DNA from: Candidatus Obscuribacterales bacterium
GTDB lineage: Bacteria; Cyanobacteriota; Vampirovibrionia; Obscuribacterales; Obscuribacteraceae
Direction of reading: 5' to 3'
NCBI GenBank assembly: GCA_019747875.1
Contig: JAIEQI010000048.1
Coordinates: 1 to 64,000 of the forward strand
DNA length: 64,000 bases
The notes beneath the pieces were generated by a model. The model searched no databases, was not told the origin of the DNA, and saw only the letters and a list, made by a program, of their open reading frames with translations. The position numbers were made by a program, and so were the translations under genes. The stretch's first letter is position 1. The number at the start of each line of letters is the position of its first letter. This document shows positions 25,449 through 34,448 of this stretch, in pieces.

Positions 25449-25479
25449 AACTACCTCGATAAATCAAAGCGAATCGGAG

Positions 25480-25498
25480 CACTGAATATGGTGCACTG
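25480..25498. promoter_or_regulatory. Conserved 19-bp motif, copy 2
   Basis: CACTGAATATGGTGCACTG lies about 32 bp upstream of the protein A copy 2 start and matches 20382-20400 at 17 of 19 positions. The two differences weaken the symmetry. It is closer to the start codon than in copy 1. Confidence 0.45.
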
Positions 25499-26033
25499 TG
25501 CTTGGGCAATAATGCAGCAGCTAACATAGTCCTGCCCTATGCTGATGCTTATTGTCTTGTTTGCGGAGAGCTTTTCGAGGCGGAGGTACCTCGTCAAACT
25601 CTAGAGAATACAGTGCCAACTCCCCAGCTTCGGTGGAGCCAGTTGGTGCCTTGCAATGCAATTTTGTCAGATGGCGAATTTTATTCAGCCGACAATCATC
25701 AATATCCAGCAATTGGATGTATTCAGTTCCACTAATTATTGGACAACGCAAGTTTTTGGAGAATATGTTCAAGCGTAGATCTTGATGTGGCGATTTGTGG
25801 GCTATGACTGCCATTTCGGGAGCTTGATAGCGCATGTTATCTCTGGAATTTCTGTGCGCTCTACAAGTCACTGTTTCTCTTTTGTGTGGATGAACCTGCG
25901 AATTTTCGCTTAGAGCGCTGTGTAATTATGCAGTTTTGGGATCTTTTTCGTGGCGCAGTTAGCGCGTGATCGAGATGAGCTCTTGAATGCGAATTCTTCG
26001 ATTTCAAAGAATCGCTTTACTAGCAGAGTTTGT
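25499..26033. other. Intergenic region without a recognisable gene
   Basis: About 535 bp between the divergent cassette and the gene at 26097. Short open frames on both strands (25502-25735 plus, 25521-25871 minus) have no ribosome site or family and overlap each other. The region must hold the start of the plus-strand transcript, but I see no strong -35/-10 pair. Confidence 0.4.
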
Positions 26034-26050
26034 TGTCACTTGCTTGTCAC
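26034..26050 (+). promoter_or_regulatory. TGTCAC direct repeat, first copy
   Basis: TGTCAC at 26034-26039 and 26045-26050, starts 11 bp apart (one helical turn), 47 nt before the ATG at 26097. The same pair with the same spacing occurs at 26639-26661 ahead of the next gene. Confidence 0.4.
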
Positions 26051-26096
26051 AGGGGGAAACATATTGTCTGTGCATCAGAGTTTGAGGGCTGCTTTT

Positions 26097-26540
26097 ATGG
26101 ATAAGTTTGATCACTATAGTTACCATTCTGATTCTGCTGCTGTTGCGACCACGGCCAGTTTGAATCTGTTAGAAAGTGCTTCATTTGATCGGACTTCCTT
26201 CAAGAAAACTGCTCAAGCGACAGCTGCTTTTGTTGATCCAGCACTTGAAGTTTTGCCCGATCATTATTTGCCTCCAGCTTCTCTCACGGATGATGCTCCT
26301 CGGCAGGAAATTAAGATTTCAGGACGCGAGACGAATAGAACTCAGGATTTGAGTGCTGCGCGAGTTGAAAGTATAGATTTGAATGCCCAGAAACTTTTGC
26401 TTAGGAATAGAGAACAACTGTCCAGTTTCCGGCGACCAAACCAGCCTTACGGAGCTTTGCCTCGTCTTGAAAGCATCCTGGGCGCACGCCGCTCATTTAT
26501 TGAACAGCGCTTGTCCGATTTAAAGAATGAACGCCCTTAA
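26097..26540 (+). CDS. Hypothetical protein
   Basis: 147 aa from the ATG at 26097 (MDKFDHYSYH), which has GAGGG 8 nt upstream; the frame is open back to 25950 but has no ribosome site there. Polar and helical, with no signal peptide or membrane span. The C-terminus is Arg-rich (RNREQLSSFRRPNQPYG, and ARRSFIEQRLSDLKNERP). No family. It shares a leader element with the following gene, so the two are probably co-regulated. Confidence 0.5.
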   Translation: MDKFDHYSYHSDSAAVATTASLNLLESASFDRTSFKKTAQATAAFVDPALEVLPDHYLPPASLTDDAPRQEIKISGRETNRTQDLSAARVESIDLNAQKLLLRNREQLSSFRRPNQPYGALPRLESILGARRSFIEQRLSDLKNERP

Positions 26541-26638
26541 TTCGGTCCATGATTTAGGAAGTTCCTTAACGATCACTATTCAGGGGCTATTCTCAGTTCA
26601 TCAAGCGTGAGGGCAAGGTTATGGACAAGCTGCGGTGT

Positions 26639-26661
26639 TGTCACTGAGCTGTCACTGTCAC
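26639..26661 (+). promoter_or_regulatory. TGTCAC direct repeats, second copy
   Basis: TGTCAC at 26639-26644, 26650-26655 and 26656-26661. The first two are 11 bp apart, as in the copy at 26034. It lies 58 nt before the start at 26720. Confidence 0.4.
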
Positions 26662-26719
26662 AAGGTTAATGTCTTCGTACCTCAATGAGGGTATGAATTT
26701 GGAAAGCGGGGGAATCGAA

Positions 26720-28300
26720 ATGCAGAAAGAACAGATTGCCACAGATGTTGAAATAGAAGATAAGTCACCGAAAACGGACACGGCTGAGGAACTTGTCTCT
26801 ACGGAGGCTTCGTCGGGAATGGCAAGCCTTAACAAGAATATCGTGGCAGCCAACGAATACCAGAAGCGGACCGATCGACCAGCGACATTTGTGAGCAGAA
26901 CTTTTAGATCCCCTGCGGACATCTTGTCAGACTTGGACAAGAAAGAGATTAGTCGCCAAACCAAGGACCGTTCGATCGGTCGTCGGTTTGCCGAGTCAGT
27001 GAAAGATAGCTGGGGAAACGAAGGCAAACCAGAGTATCGTCCTAATGTTCAGCCATCCGATAGAGCTAGCTCAGGGTTCGATGTCGCTTCTATGAAGCCC
27101 AGCCGGGATGCCGGAGACTCTTCGATAAATCCGACGAACCGTGACCTCGAGATTGTAGGTGAGGCACAAAAACCGAGCAGTGATCATTCTCGACTGGCGC
27201 CAAAGCTAGCGGCGGCGGTGGATGCGCCGCCAGAGTCGGGTGCTCCTCGACCGGTGGATTCGACTAAGCCTGGTTTTGATTCTCGACCGGTGGATTCGCC
27301 GAACCCGGGTGCGGATCCTCGGCCAGAAGGTATTCCAAAGCCAGGTGCTGATGCGGCTCGTCCAGTAGATGCGCCTAAGCCGAATGCTGGTTCAGACGAG
27401 GTCCGTGAACTCGAGCGTAAGTTTGCTGATGAAATCGCAAAAACCGGGCGCATTCCGGAAGAGCTCAAGAAAATTTTGAGCAATCCTGGAAGCGATCCCA
27501 ATGGTTTGAGCATTGACAGGCTTAACCAATTGTTGGCAGAGCGAAATTGTCCTTACAGGCTATCAGATCGATATCGACCAATTCTTCCTAACGCTGATGC
27601 TGATGTGCGAGAGGTCTCTTTAGTTGGTCCCGATGGGAACAAAGTTGATTCATACTTGCCGGACGCGCATCGCACCGATAAGCCGAGGTCCGAACGTGAT
27701 GCCCCACTTCCCGGAAGCCGTGAAAAAGGCTCACTTACTCCTGCAGAAGCTAAAGCACTAGAAGATGAATGCGTCAACACAATAATTAGGAATCCTCAGG
27801 ATTTCGAGGGGAATCTACAAAAGAGACTTGAAGGACTTCCCAAGGCTCAGAGAGCAACTGTTATAGAAAACATCAACAGGAGGCTCAAAGAGGCTGGTAG
27901 TCCAGCGCAGCTAGAGGACGACGGTAAAGAGCCAGGGGATAAACAGAAACCCGGTGATCAGGCTGAAAAGGACCTGGAAGCGAGAGCTAAGCTTGAGCGT
28001 GAACTTGCGGACAAGATTATTGCCAATGGTGGAAAGATACCACAAGAGCTTTTGGATATGTTCTCCGGAAAAGGCGATCCCAATGGCATTAAAGTTCGTA
28101 TTGACGAGATCAATCTAATGCTTGCTGCCAGTGGTTCCAAGATGCGGTTGTCGCAGCAAAAGAGCCAGGAAGGGCACGACACCTTGGAAGTGAAAGAAGG
28201 CGACGAAGTCCGTGAAAAGTGGGTTTTCATCAAGAGTAAAGAGTACGGAATCTTGCCACATAAGCTTGTTTCGAATCCAAAACCAATCGATTTGGGTTAG
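26720..28300 (+). CDS. Hypothetical protein with Pro-rich linker and internal repeats
   Basis: 526 aa. ATG at 26720 is preferred because GCGGGGGAA is 7 nt upstream; in-frame ATGs at 26669 and 26693 have poorer sites. The N-terminal 150 residues are polar. A Pro-rich linker (about 165-230) repeats a phrase like RPVDSPNPGADP four times. Two homologous helical segments follow, ELERKFADEIAKTGRIPEEL and KLERELADKIIANGGKIPQEL, each continuing with DPNG and ending in RLS. A third, weaker one lies between (LEDECVNTIIRNPQDFEGNL). It ends with a short strand-rich tail. No known family and no export signal. Confidence 0.65.
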   Translation: MQKEQIATDVEIEDKSPKTDTAEELVSTEASSGMASLNKNIVAANEYQKRTDRPATFVSRTFRSPADILSDLDKKEISRQTKDRSIGRRFAESVKDSWGNEGKPEYRPNVQPSDRASSGFDVASMKPSRDAGDSSINPTNRDLEIVGEAQKPSSDHSRLAPKLAAAVDAPPESGAPRPVDSTKPGFDSRPVDSPNPGADPRPEGIPKPGADAARPVDAPKPNAGSDEVRELERKFADEIAKTGRIPEELKKILSNPGSDPNGLSIDRLNQLLAERNCPYRLSDRYRPILPNADADVREVSLVGPDGNKVDSYLPDAHRTDKPRSERDAPLPGSREKGSLTPAEAKALEDECVNTIIRNPQDFEGNLQKRLEGLPKAQRATVIENINRRLKEAGSPAQLEDDGKEPGDKQKPGDQAEKDLEARAKLERELADKIIANGGKIPQELLDMFSGKGDPNGIKVRIDEINLMLAASGSKMRLSQQKSQEGHDTLEVKEGDEVREKWVFIKSKEYGILPHKLVSNPKPIDLG

Positions 28301-28398
28301 AAGTGTTGTTCAAGATCAGATGCAAAAACTCTTCGAAGATGCAAAAAAGAAGGAGAAGAACGATTAGTCCAAACTCCTGCGTTTCATCACGAGTGTGA

Positions 28399-29088
28399 CT
28401 AATAGCTCTGAAACAGGAACCGTCCCTGCGAACCATCAGGTGAGATGAACGCAAACCCGAGCCCACAGTCGCCAAAGTTCACATAGAAAGGAACTTGCGC
28501 TGAGTCAAGCTGAAGCAGAAGCTTGCCACCTGGCGGCATCGCATCTTCCTGCAGGAATGCAGGCGTTCCCCCCACTTTGTTGCCTTCCACTGCTTTTGAA
28601 TACTTCTCAAAAGATACGTCGTCCATCCCCTGGCGATGCGCCTCATCTTCAAAAGCGGGGTCAGTTCGACGCGCAGTGTCAACCAAATACTCGCACGGAC
28701 GCGGCTGCATCTGATCCTGCCCGGGTATTTCAAGAAATTCGTAAAGGGTGGGTCCTATTGGCGCAGCCATTGTTTGCACATTCGGTGGTCGCCCAGGTTG
28801 AATGATCACTGCATTCTCTCCCGAGTCTGGATCCCAAGCCGGAACGACCTTCTCTTCTAGATCCGTCATAAAGACGTATGCCATGCGTCCTACGGTTTGC
28901 CCGAAAATTTCGGGATACAGGACAATTTGGCAAATGAATGTCATCTGTTCCCCGAGCGAGCGGCTAATTGGCCATTGCGGTTCTTGCACCCATGTAGGTT
29001 GTCCGCCAAATTTTGTGACTAACTCTCGGCACGGTGACTGAGAGCGACGGAAGGACAAGGAGTATGCACGTTGCATGGCTGTTGACAT
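28399..29088 (-). CDS. DUF1963 (YwqG-like) protein
   Basis: 229 aa from the ATG at 29088. The frame is open back to a TTG at 29205, but that would overlap the start of pyrD on the other strand and has no ribosome site. Typical DUF1963 phrases: KFGGQPTWVQEPQWPISR near the start, FICQIVL, VGGTPAFLQ, and the closing pattern LLLQLDSAQVPFYVNFGDCG followed by a Gly-Phe strand. DUF1963 proteins are small cytosolic proteins of unknown biochemical role. The gene is divergent from pyrD with no functional link apparent. Confidence 0.8.
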   Translation of the reverse strand: MSTAMQRAYSLSFRRSQSPCRELVTKFGGQPTWVQEPQWPISRSLGEQMTFICQIVLYPEIFGQTVGRMAYVFMTDLEEKVVPAWDPDSGENAVIIQPGRPPNVQTMAAPIGPTLYEFLEIPGQDQMQPRPCEYLVDTARRTDPAFEDEAHRQGMDDVSFEKYSKAVEGNKVGGTPAFLQEDAMPPGGKLLLQLDSAQVPFYVNFGDCGLGFAFISPDGSQGRFLFQSY

Positions 29089-29196
29089 CGCTTCGGGGAT
29101 CAGCTCAAAGTTTACAACAGTGGACGAAAAATGAGCTCCTGACGGCCTAGCAGTTATTATTGATTTGGATCTGAACTTCTGGCGCCAGAGCCGATC

Positions 29197-30285
29197 ATGG
29201 GACAAGATTTTTTCTACGAAAAACTAATAAGACCGTTATTGTTCAAGCTGGACCCTGAGTCTGTCCACCAGTCTGCGCATCATGCTCTCTTGACTGCCGG
29301 CCCCCTGATCGGTGCTCTGCCTTTGCGCTATTCCGGACAAGGTCTAAGAGTTAAGCTCTTTGGTAGAGAACTTCTTAATCCAATCGGTTTGGCTGCGGGG
29401 TTTGACAAGAATGGCTCATTGGCGCCGGTACTGGGAGCGCTAGGTTTTGGTTTCATGGAGATTGGCTCTGTATGCGCAAAACCGCATGGTGGCAATCCGC
29501 GCCCCCGTTTGTTTCGCCTCAGTGACGATGAAGCTTTAATCAATCGTCTGGGGTTGAATGGGTTAGGTGCACAGTCAGTTGTGACAGCCTTGGCCGGAAA
29601 GAAGTTCTCGTTGCCCTGTGGTATCAATATTGCCAAAACAAATGATCCTGGAATTAGCGGAGAAGACGCGGTCGAAGACGTTGTATACAGCTTCTCGTTG
29701 GTAAAGACTCTGCCGGTCGAGTTTGTCACAATCAATGCGAGCTGCCCCAACACAACGGAAGGATGCTTAAAAGAGAGTAGCGTTCTTGCTGCCACTTTGG
29801 AGCGCGTAAATGCGATTAATGATCGAAAGCTGCCGATTTTGTTGAAGCTTTCGCCAGACAGTACTGAACGTTTTCTTGAGGAAGTGGCGTCCATTTGTAA
29901 GGATAAGAAAGTCGCAGGCTACGTTTGTGGAAACACTACACTTACTCGAGAAGAGCTTTCCACTGCAGCTGAGAGGCTCAATGCAATTGGTTGGGGCGGT
30001 CTCAGCGGGAAGCCCTTGAAGCATCTAAATCTGCGACTAACCCAGAAATTAGCTAAGTTGAAATCGCCTGAGCAGATCATCATAGGCGTCGGTGGAATCG
30101 CCAACGGTCAAGATGCGTTTGATTACCTGAGCGCTGGCGCACATGTACTGGAGATTTATACGAGCTTTGTTTATCGTGGACCTTCATGTGCCAAGCAAAT
30201 CTGCGAGGAACTCTCGGCGATATTAAAAGCGCGTGGTGTCACCTTGTCGGACTTATCCGCCGGACACATTTCAGCTACCGCATAG
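29197..30285 (+). CDS. pyrD: Dihydroorotate dehydrogenase (class 2, quinone type)
   Basis: 362 aa. The N-terminal helices FYEKLIRPLLFKLDPESVHQ are the membrane-associating part found only in class 2 enzymes. The FMN barrel follows with NPIGLAAGFDKNG (61-73), NRLGLNG (116-122), KLSPD and IIGVGGI. It oxidises dihydroorotate to orotate in pyrimidine synthesis, passing electrons to quinones at the membrane. Unusually the catalytic-base motif reads NASCPNT (N180, C183), with Cys where E. coli PyrD has Ser175; Cys is the class 1 residue. Weak ribosome site (CCAGAG). Convergent with the transporter gene downstream. Confidence 0.9.
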   Translation: MGQDFFYEKLIRPLLFKLDPESVHQSAHHALLTAGPLIGALPLRYSGQGLRVKLFGRELLNPIGLAAGFDKNGSLAPVLGALGFGFMEIGSVCAKPHGGNPRPRLFRLSDDEALINRLGLNGLGAQSVVTALAGKKFSLPCGINIAKTNDPGISGEDAVEDVVYSFSLVKTLPVEFVTINASCPNTTEGCLKESSVLAATLERVNAINDRKLPILLKLSPDSTERFLEEVASICKDKKVAGYVCGNTTLTREELSTAAERLNAIGWGGLSGKPLKHLNLRLTQKLAKLKSPEQIIIGVGGIANGQDAFDYLSAGAHVLEIYTSFVYRGPSCAKQICEELSAILKARGVTLSDLSAGHISATA

Positions 30286-30373
30286 AGATCCCGGTCAAGT
30301 GCTTATTCCATTTGGCTTGGGGTGACGATGAAACCGTCGTTTTCTGATCTTCGAAATAGTTGCTGTAAGCGGC

Positions 30374-31591
30374 TTACGTGTTTTGAATATTTGTGGACGG
30401 ATCGTCCGGCGTGATCAGGAACTCTCGAGTGAGGTATAGCATTACCGCTATTGTTGGGACGGCAACAACCGCTCCGGCGGCACCGGCTATGGTGGCGCCG
30501 ATCAGGATAGAAAACAGAACTATAAGCGGATGTAATTCGACTTGTTTTCCGAGTAGGTGTGGAACTATGAAATTGCTTTCCACCGCCTGCTCAATGAGAA
30601 ACAGCACAAGCGTCAATACGAATGTAGTCACCGACTGATTCGCTGCAATGAATAGTGCTATCAGTGTTGCGATCATGGACCCGACAAATGGAATTAGGTT
30701 CAGTAGCCCGGCAATGAGACCCAGAACTAACCCATACTTGACGCCAATCAAAGTGAATCCTACCGCAAAGAAAATTGCTACTGCCGTGCACACCAATATT
30801 TGACCGCGAACGTAGCCGCCCATGCGATTCTCAAGTGGCTGGATGAGAGACCCTGCTTTGGCTCGATGTTTTGACGGCACCCATTTCAAAAGTCCCGCCC
30901 ATATGTCTTTCGCATCGACAACAAAGAATGCGGAAAGAAAGAGAACCAAAATTGTGTTTACAATGATCTCAAACAAGGTAGCGGTAGCCGTTATGGTTTT
31001 CAAAAATACGCTCGTACCTGCAGCCTTCAACGAAGAGGGTTCTATCTTCAGAAGCGTCGCTGAGTCTCCTGCCAAATCAAGCGCCTTCAAATAGTATCCA
31101 TGAATTTGATCGATATAGTTGGGAACCTGATCGACAAAAACTATGACTTGTTCCTTGAAAGGTTTTGATACCAGCAATCCCAGGCTTGCGTAAAAGGCGA
31201 TTACAACGACATAAATTACTGCGACCGTAGCAGCGCGTGGCACACCGCGCTTCTCACCGATTTCAGCCATCGGAGCCATTGCAGAAGCAAGCGTTAAGGC
31301 GAGGAGCACGTCGATTATCAATTGCTTAAGCACCATCGCAAGCTCAACTATGCAAATGAATGCTACAACGATCGTACAAAAGATGATGACGCGCCCCGCA
31401 AACCGCTTGTTGCTCGCAAGCTCTGCTATCTCAAGCTTCTTGAGGTTCTGGATCTCCTGTTTATCTAACAAAGAATCCAGTTCCGAGACTTCTTCCTTCT
31501 TTTGCTGAGAATCAGTCGCTCCCGCCTGTGTGGGGGACTTGTCCACTGGTTGCTTGTCGCCTTCCTTGTCAATGCTATCTTCGTTCGCCAA
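30374..31591 (-). CDS. AI-2E family transporter (UPF0118/PerM-like)
   Basis: 405 aa from the TTG at 31591, which has GAGAGGAAG just upstream; an earlier TTG at 31606 has none. A charged cytoplasmic N-terminus of about 70 residues is followed by a typical PerM/AI-2E layout: paired membrane helices, a long extracytoplasmic amphipathic part (about 145-215), then a second membrane block containing GLIAGLLNLIPFVGSMIATL, the family's most conserved segment, and PHLLGKQVELHPLIVLFSIL. Family members export small molecules or ions (AI-2, Na+/Li+), so the substrate cannot be told. The start overlaps the end of the GT-C gene upstream by 17 bp, indicating translational coupling. Confidence 0.88.
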   Translation of the reverse strand: MANEDSIDKEGDKQPVDKSPTQAGATDSQQKKEEVSELDSLLDKQEIQNLKKLEIAELASNKRFAGRVIIFCTIVVAFICIVELAMVLKQLIIDVLLALTLASAMAPMAEIGEKRGVPRAATVAVIYVVVIAFYASLGLLVSKPFKEQVIVFVDQVPNYIDQIHGYYLKALDLAGDSATLLKIEPSSLKAAGTSVFLKTITATATLFEIIVNTILVLFLSAFFVVDAKDIWAGLLKWVPSKHRAKAGSLIQPLENRMGGYVRGQILVCTAVAIFFAVGFTLIGVKYGLVLGLIAGLLNLIPFVGSMIATLIALFIAANQSVTTFVLTLVLFLIEQAVESNFIVPHLLGKQVELHPLIVLFSILIGATIAGAAGAVVAVPTIAVMLYLTREFLITPDDPSTNIQNT

Positions 31592-34265
31592 GGGTCTTCC
31601 TCTCAATGAATAAGGGCTCTGACGGCAGTCCTATTTCTTGGTCATGTGCGTTAAGGGCTTGCATTCGCACGAAGTAATTAGTCCTGTCTCCGGCAGCGAG
31701 CTCTGCGGTCGTGATTTTACCGGAAGTCTGTCGAACAATCTTTTCAATTATTGGAGCACCGCTTTGGCTGGTCAGCAATGTTGTGACTTCTCCGGCGTGA
31801 GCAGCGTCAAAGGTTTTGTTTGGCGCTAATCCAATAAGCTTTACGGCAGAGCAGTTTTTGATTTCGCTTGCATCGTAATCCAAATCTCCGGACTTCGGAT
31901 TAAGACTTATCTTTGGCGAAGACGAATCCTGTGGGCCAAGTTTGATGCTTCTTAGGAGAATCGAGTAGTTTCCGGGCGGCAGCTTAAGCGCAATTTTTTC
32001 GATTTTGTTTTCTAATGACCAATTCCGTGCTCTGCCAAGCCACGCAATGTTTTCTGAGTATTGTCCGAGCACGGAATCCTTGGTTCTTTCTGCGTCTGTT
32101 TTAGCGTCAGAGAACGACAAAGGCAAGGAAGCTCTGGCATATTCTAAGCTCCGATCAGGCTTCCAGAGAAGCTCCACTTGAGGGCAGGTTCCAGAAAGAC
32201 ATTTCCAAACGATGCTGGCTGTATTAACTTCCAACGGGTTAAACTTTGGAAGATCGGCGACCATGATAATACCGGATGCAGTACCAGGGCTAACCATCAA
32301 TCCATCCGGTATTTCTTCAAATCTTTGCCCACCATTCTGTACTACTGTCCATTCGCTACGTTTGACGGGGTTTACTTTATTGCCCTCGCCTTCCCACCAT
32401 TGATCGTCGTTTGCAGGGACATAGCGAAACTGGCTGTATGGAATCTCAATGGTTGGAGCGTCTGTGCCCGCGCTCAGCTCCCCGCCCATCGGAGCCTTCC
32501 ATGGGGCAAGATGACTCTCAGCCGTTGTGTTCAAGACAATTCCGTGTCCAGCGGCGGAGTTGCGTGCTCTGTCTATCAAGAAAGATCGATTGCTCGGCAG
32601 ACTACCAGACTCCTTCCACTGGAAGATCCTGACCGCATCCGATTTGATTACCTGTTGCAATTGTGATGGCCACACATAGTCATGACTGCCACCAACTAGT
32701 GGCTCAATCGTTTGCACGCGAGTAGCCAAGTCATTATTCGGAAAGTATGGTTGGCTTAAGGCATAAGCCAAATATTGCGGTCGAGTAATCATCCCCGCGC
32801 CGGAGTAATCGGTGGGCAAATTTAGTATCAGTACTTTCTTGTCTGCTGGCGTTGCCGCGATCGACTTAGCGACCGAATCTATGAATGTTTGAACCTGATG
32901 GCTCGCCTCTAGCCACGACACTTGATTTAATTGCAAGCAAAATGTCCACACGGTCAGAACAACCATAAGCAGCAGTCCGCCGATTACTGAGAATACTTTT
33001 GCAAATGCCGGACGCATGGCATCGATGGCAGGTAGTGCTAACAGCACGAGAATCATTATTGCCGGTGCCGAACCAAGGAAAAACAGCCTGCTTCCCACCA
33101 TGTTTGGACTGATGTGCCAGATCTGAAATGTAGGCAGAATGCTGATGGCAGTCCAAATAGCCAGAAAAGCGAGAACTCGTTTGCTCATGCAGTTCATCAG
33201 GAGCCGCACGACTCCCAGAGACAGGATGCCGGTATAGGCTATTGTGAGAATCCGGGTCAGTGTATTTGCTAGCTCATAGGCTGGTGCTCGAGCAATCAGA
33301 TCCAGATTGATCGGAAACAGGATCTGTTTGATAGTTTCCGCATTCAGAAAATTTCGCAGCGAACCTATGAAGCCGGAAATGCCAGACGAACCGCCGGCGC
33401 CACCATCGCCATAACCACCAACGATAGTTCCAAGTAGAACAAATCGGGACATCAAGCCTATTCCCGCAATTGTCCAGTAGCTCAGAACGGCGGTTTGGGC
33501 TTGAATGCGCATTTTCTTTTTGTACTCTTCCGGCGCAGGAACAATGCTATGCTCTTTTAAGATCACCGCCGCCGCGGTTATGACTACAGGCAGCGTGTAT
33601 GCCATTTCTTTGCTGAGAATGGCGGCCACAAACGACGCCAGAGAGAAGACAAAATACTTTTTCTCGCGAATCAGGCGAAAACGCAAATAGCAAAATACAC
33701 TTGCAAGATAAAACATAGTGCAGAGCAGATCGACTCGCCCGATGATCCAACTTGTCGATTCTGCTTGCAATGGATAGATGGCAAAAAGCAGCGCAGCCCA
33801 AACACTGGCTACCGCGCGCAGTCTGTTGCCCATAATCCCTGTCAGCTCAAGTGTTATGAGTCCTGTCAAAAATGAGCAAGTGGCAAGCAGCAGCAAATTG
33901 GTCAGGTGATAGCCCCAAGCATTACCCTGCCAGAACATGAAATCTATGAAAATCGAAAGCGAAACCAGTGGGCGGAAGCTCTTCATAATGTCAGAACCAG
34001 CCCAGTTCGAATAAAAATTGCTCAGGAAATCGCCCCAATCCCCATGAAAAGCGCGACTTACGTAATTTAGATGCAGAAAATCATCCAGCAGAAATCCGCA
34101 TTGCAAGGAGGGCGCCCAGGCAATCAATACTACGAACAGAGAAATTACACCGGCAAAAACGGTTTGGGTATGGTTCGATACGAAATCAAGCCGCGCAGGT
34201 TTCAGGGTCAACTTTGGCTCTGTTGGCTGATTCTGCATTGCAGTTTGTGTCTGCGGGCTATTCAA
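31575..34265 (-). CDS. GT-C-type polytopic membrane protein, paralogue 1
   Basis: 896 aa. After 34 polar residues, a first membrane helix is followed by FLLDDFLHL (D61, D62), the acidic pair in the first external loop typical of GT-C glycosyltransferases such as PMT-like enzymes. FRPLVSLSIF and a WIIGRVDLLCT segment follow among about ten helices to residue 450. The C-terminal 430 residues are extracytoplasmic and beta-rich. It probably moves a sugar from a lipid carrier on the outer face of the membrane, but donor and acceptor are unknown. Same order and shared phrases as 43307-45670. TTG start with weak site (AAGAAG); an ATG lies at 34238. Confidence 0.7.
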   Translation of the reverse strand: MNSPQTQTAMQNQPTEPKLTLKPARLDFVSNHTQTVFAGVISLFVVLIAWAPSLQCGFLLDDFLHLNYVSRAFHGDWGDFLSNFYSNWAGSDIMKSFRPLVSLSIFIDFMFWQGNAWGYHLTNLLLLATCSFLTGLITLELTGIMGNRLRAVASVWAALLFAIYPLQAESTSWIIGRVDLLCTMFYLASVFCYLRFRLIREKKYFVFSLASFVAAILSKEMAYTLPVVITAAAVILKEHSIVPAPEEYKKKMRIQAQTAVLSYWTIAGIGLMSRFVLLGTIVGGYGDGGAGGSSGISGFIGSLRNFLNAETIKQILFPINLDLIARAPAYELANTLTRILTIAYTGILSLGVVRLLMNCMSKRVLAFLAIWTAISILPTFQIWHISPNMVGSRLFFLGSAPAIMILVLLALPAIDAMRPAFAKVFSVIGGLLLMVVLTVWTFCLQLNQVSWLEASHQVQTFIDSVAKSIAATPADKKVLILNLPTDYSGAGMITRPQYLAYALSQPYFPNNDLATRVQTIEPLVGGSHDYVWPSQLQQVIKSDAVRIFQWKESGSLPSNRSFLIDRARNSAAGHGIVLNTTAESHLAPWKAPMGGELSAGTDAPTIEIPYSQFRYVPANDDQWWEGEGNKVNPVKRSEWTVVQNGGQRFEEIPDGLMVSPGTASGIIMVADLPKFNPLEVNTASIVWKCLSGTCPQVELLWKPDRSLEYARASLPLSFSDAKTDAERTKDSVLGQYSENIAWLGRARNWSLENKIEKIALKLPPGNYSILLRSIKLGPQDSSSPKISLNPKSGDLDYDASEIKNCSAVKLIGLAPNKTFDAAHAGEVTTLLTSQSGAPIIEKIVRQTSGKITTAELAAGDRTNYFVRMQALNAHDQEIGLPSEPLFIERKTLGERR

Positions 34266-34448
34266 AATTTCACTTCTTGCTGATGCTGCGCGGAAGAAAC
34301 CAAAATAGCACAGGCGACAAGCGAGATAAATTAAGCGGGCTGCGGGTTTAGCCTATTTTCGGGCTGGCTAGTTTAATCTTTCTTCCTCTGAGGAGATCTT
34401 GGCAACTTTGGGTATAAAGCCATCGTTACTTCATTTCTGGGCACGACC

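Noticed and set aside
25502..25871. Short overlapping frames between the cassette and 26097
   Set aside because: No ribosome sites, no family, and the two strands overlap.
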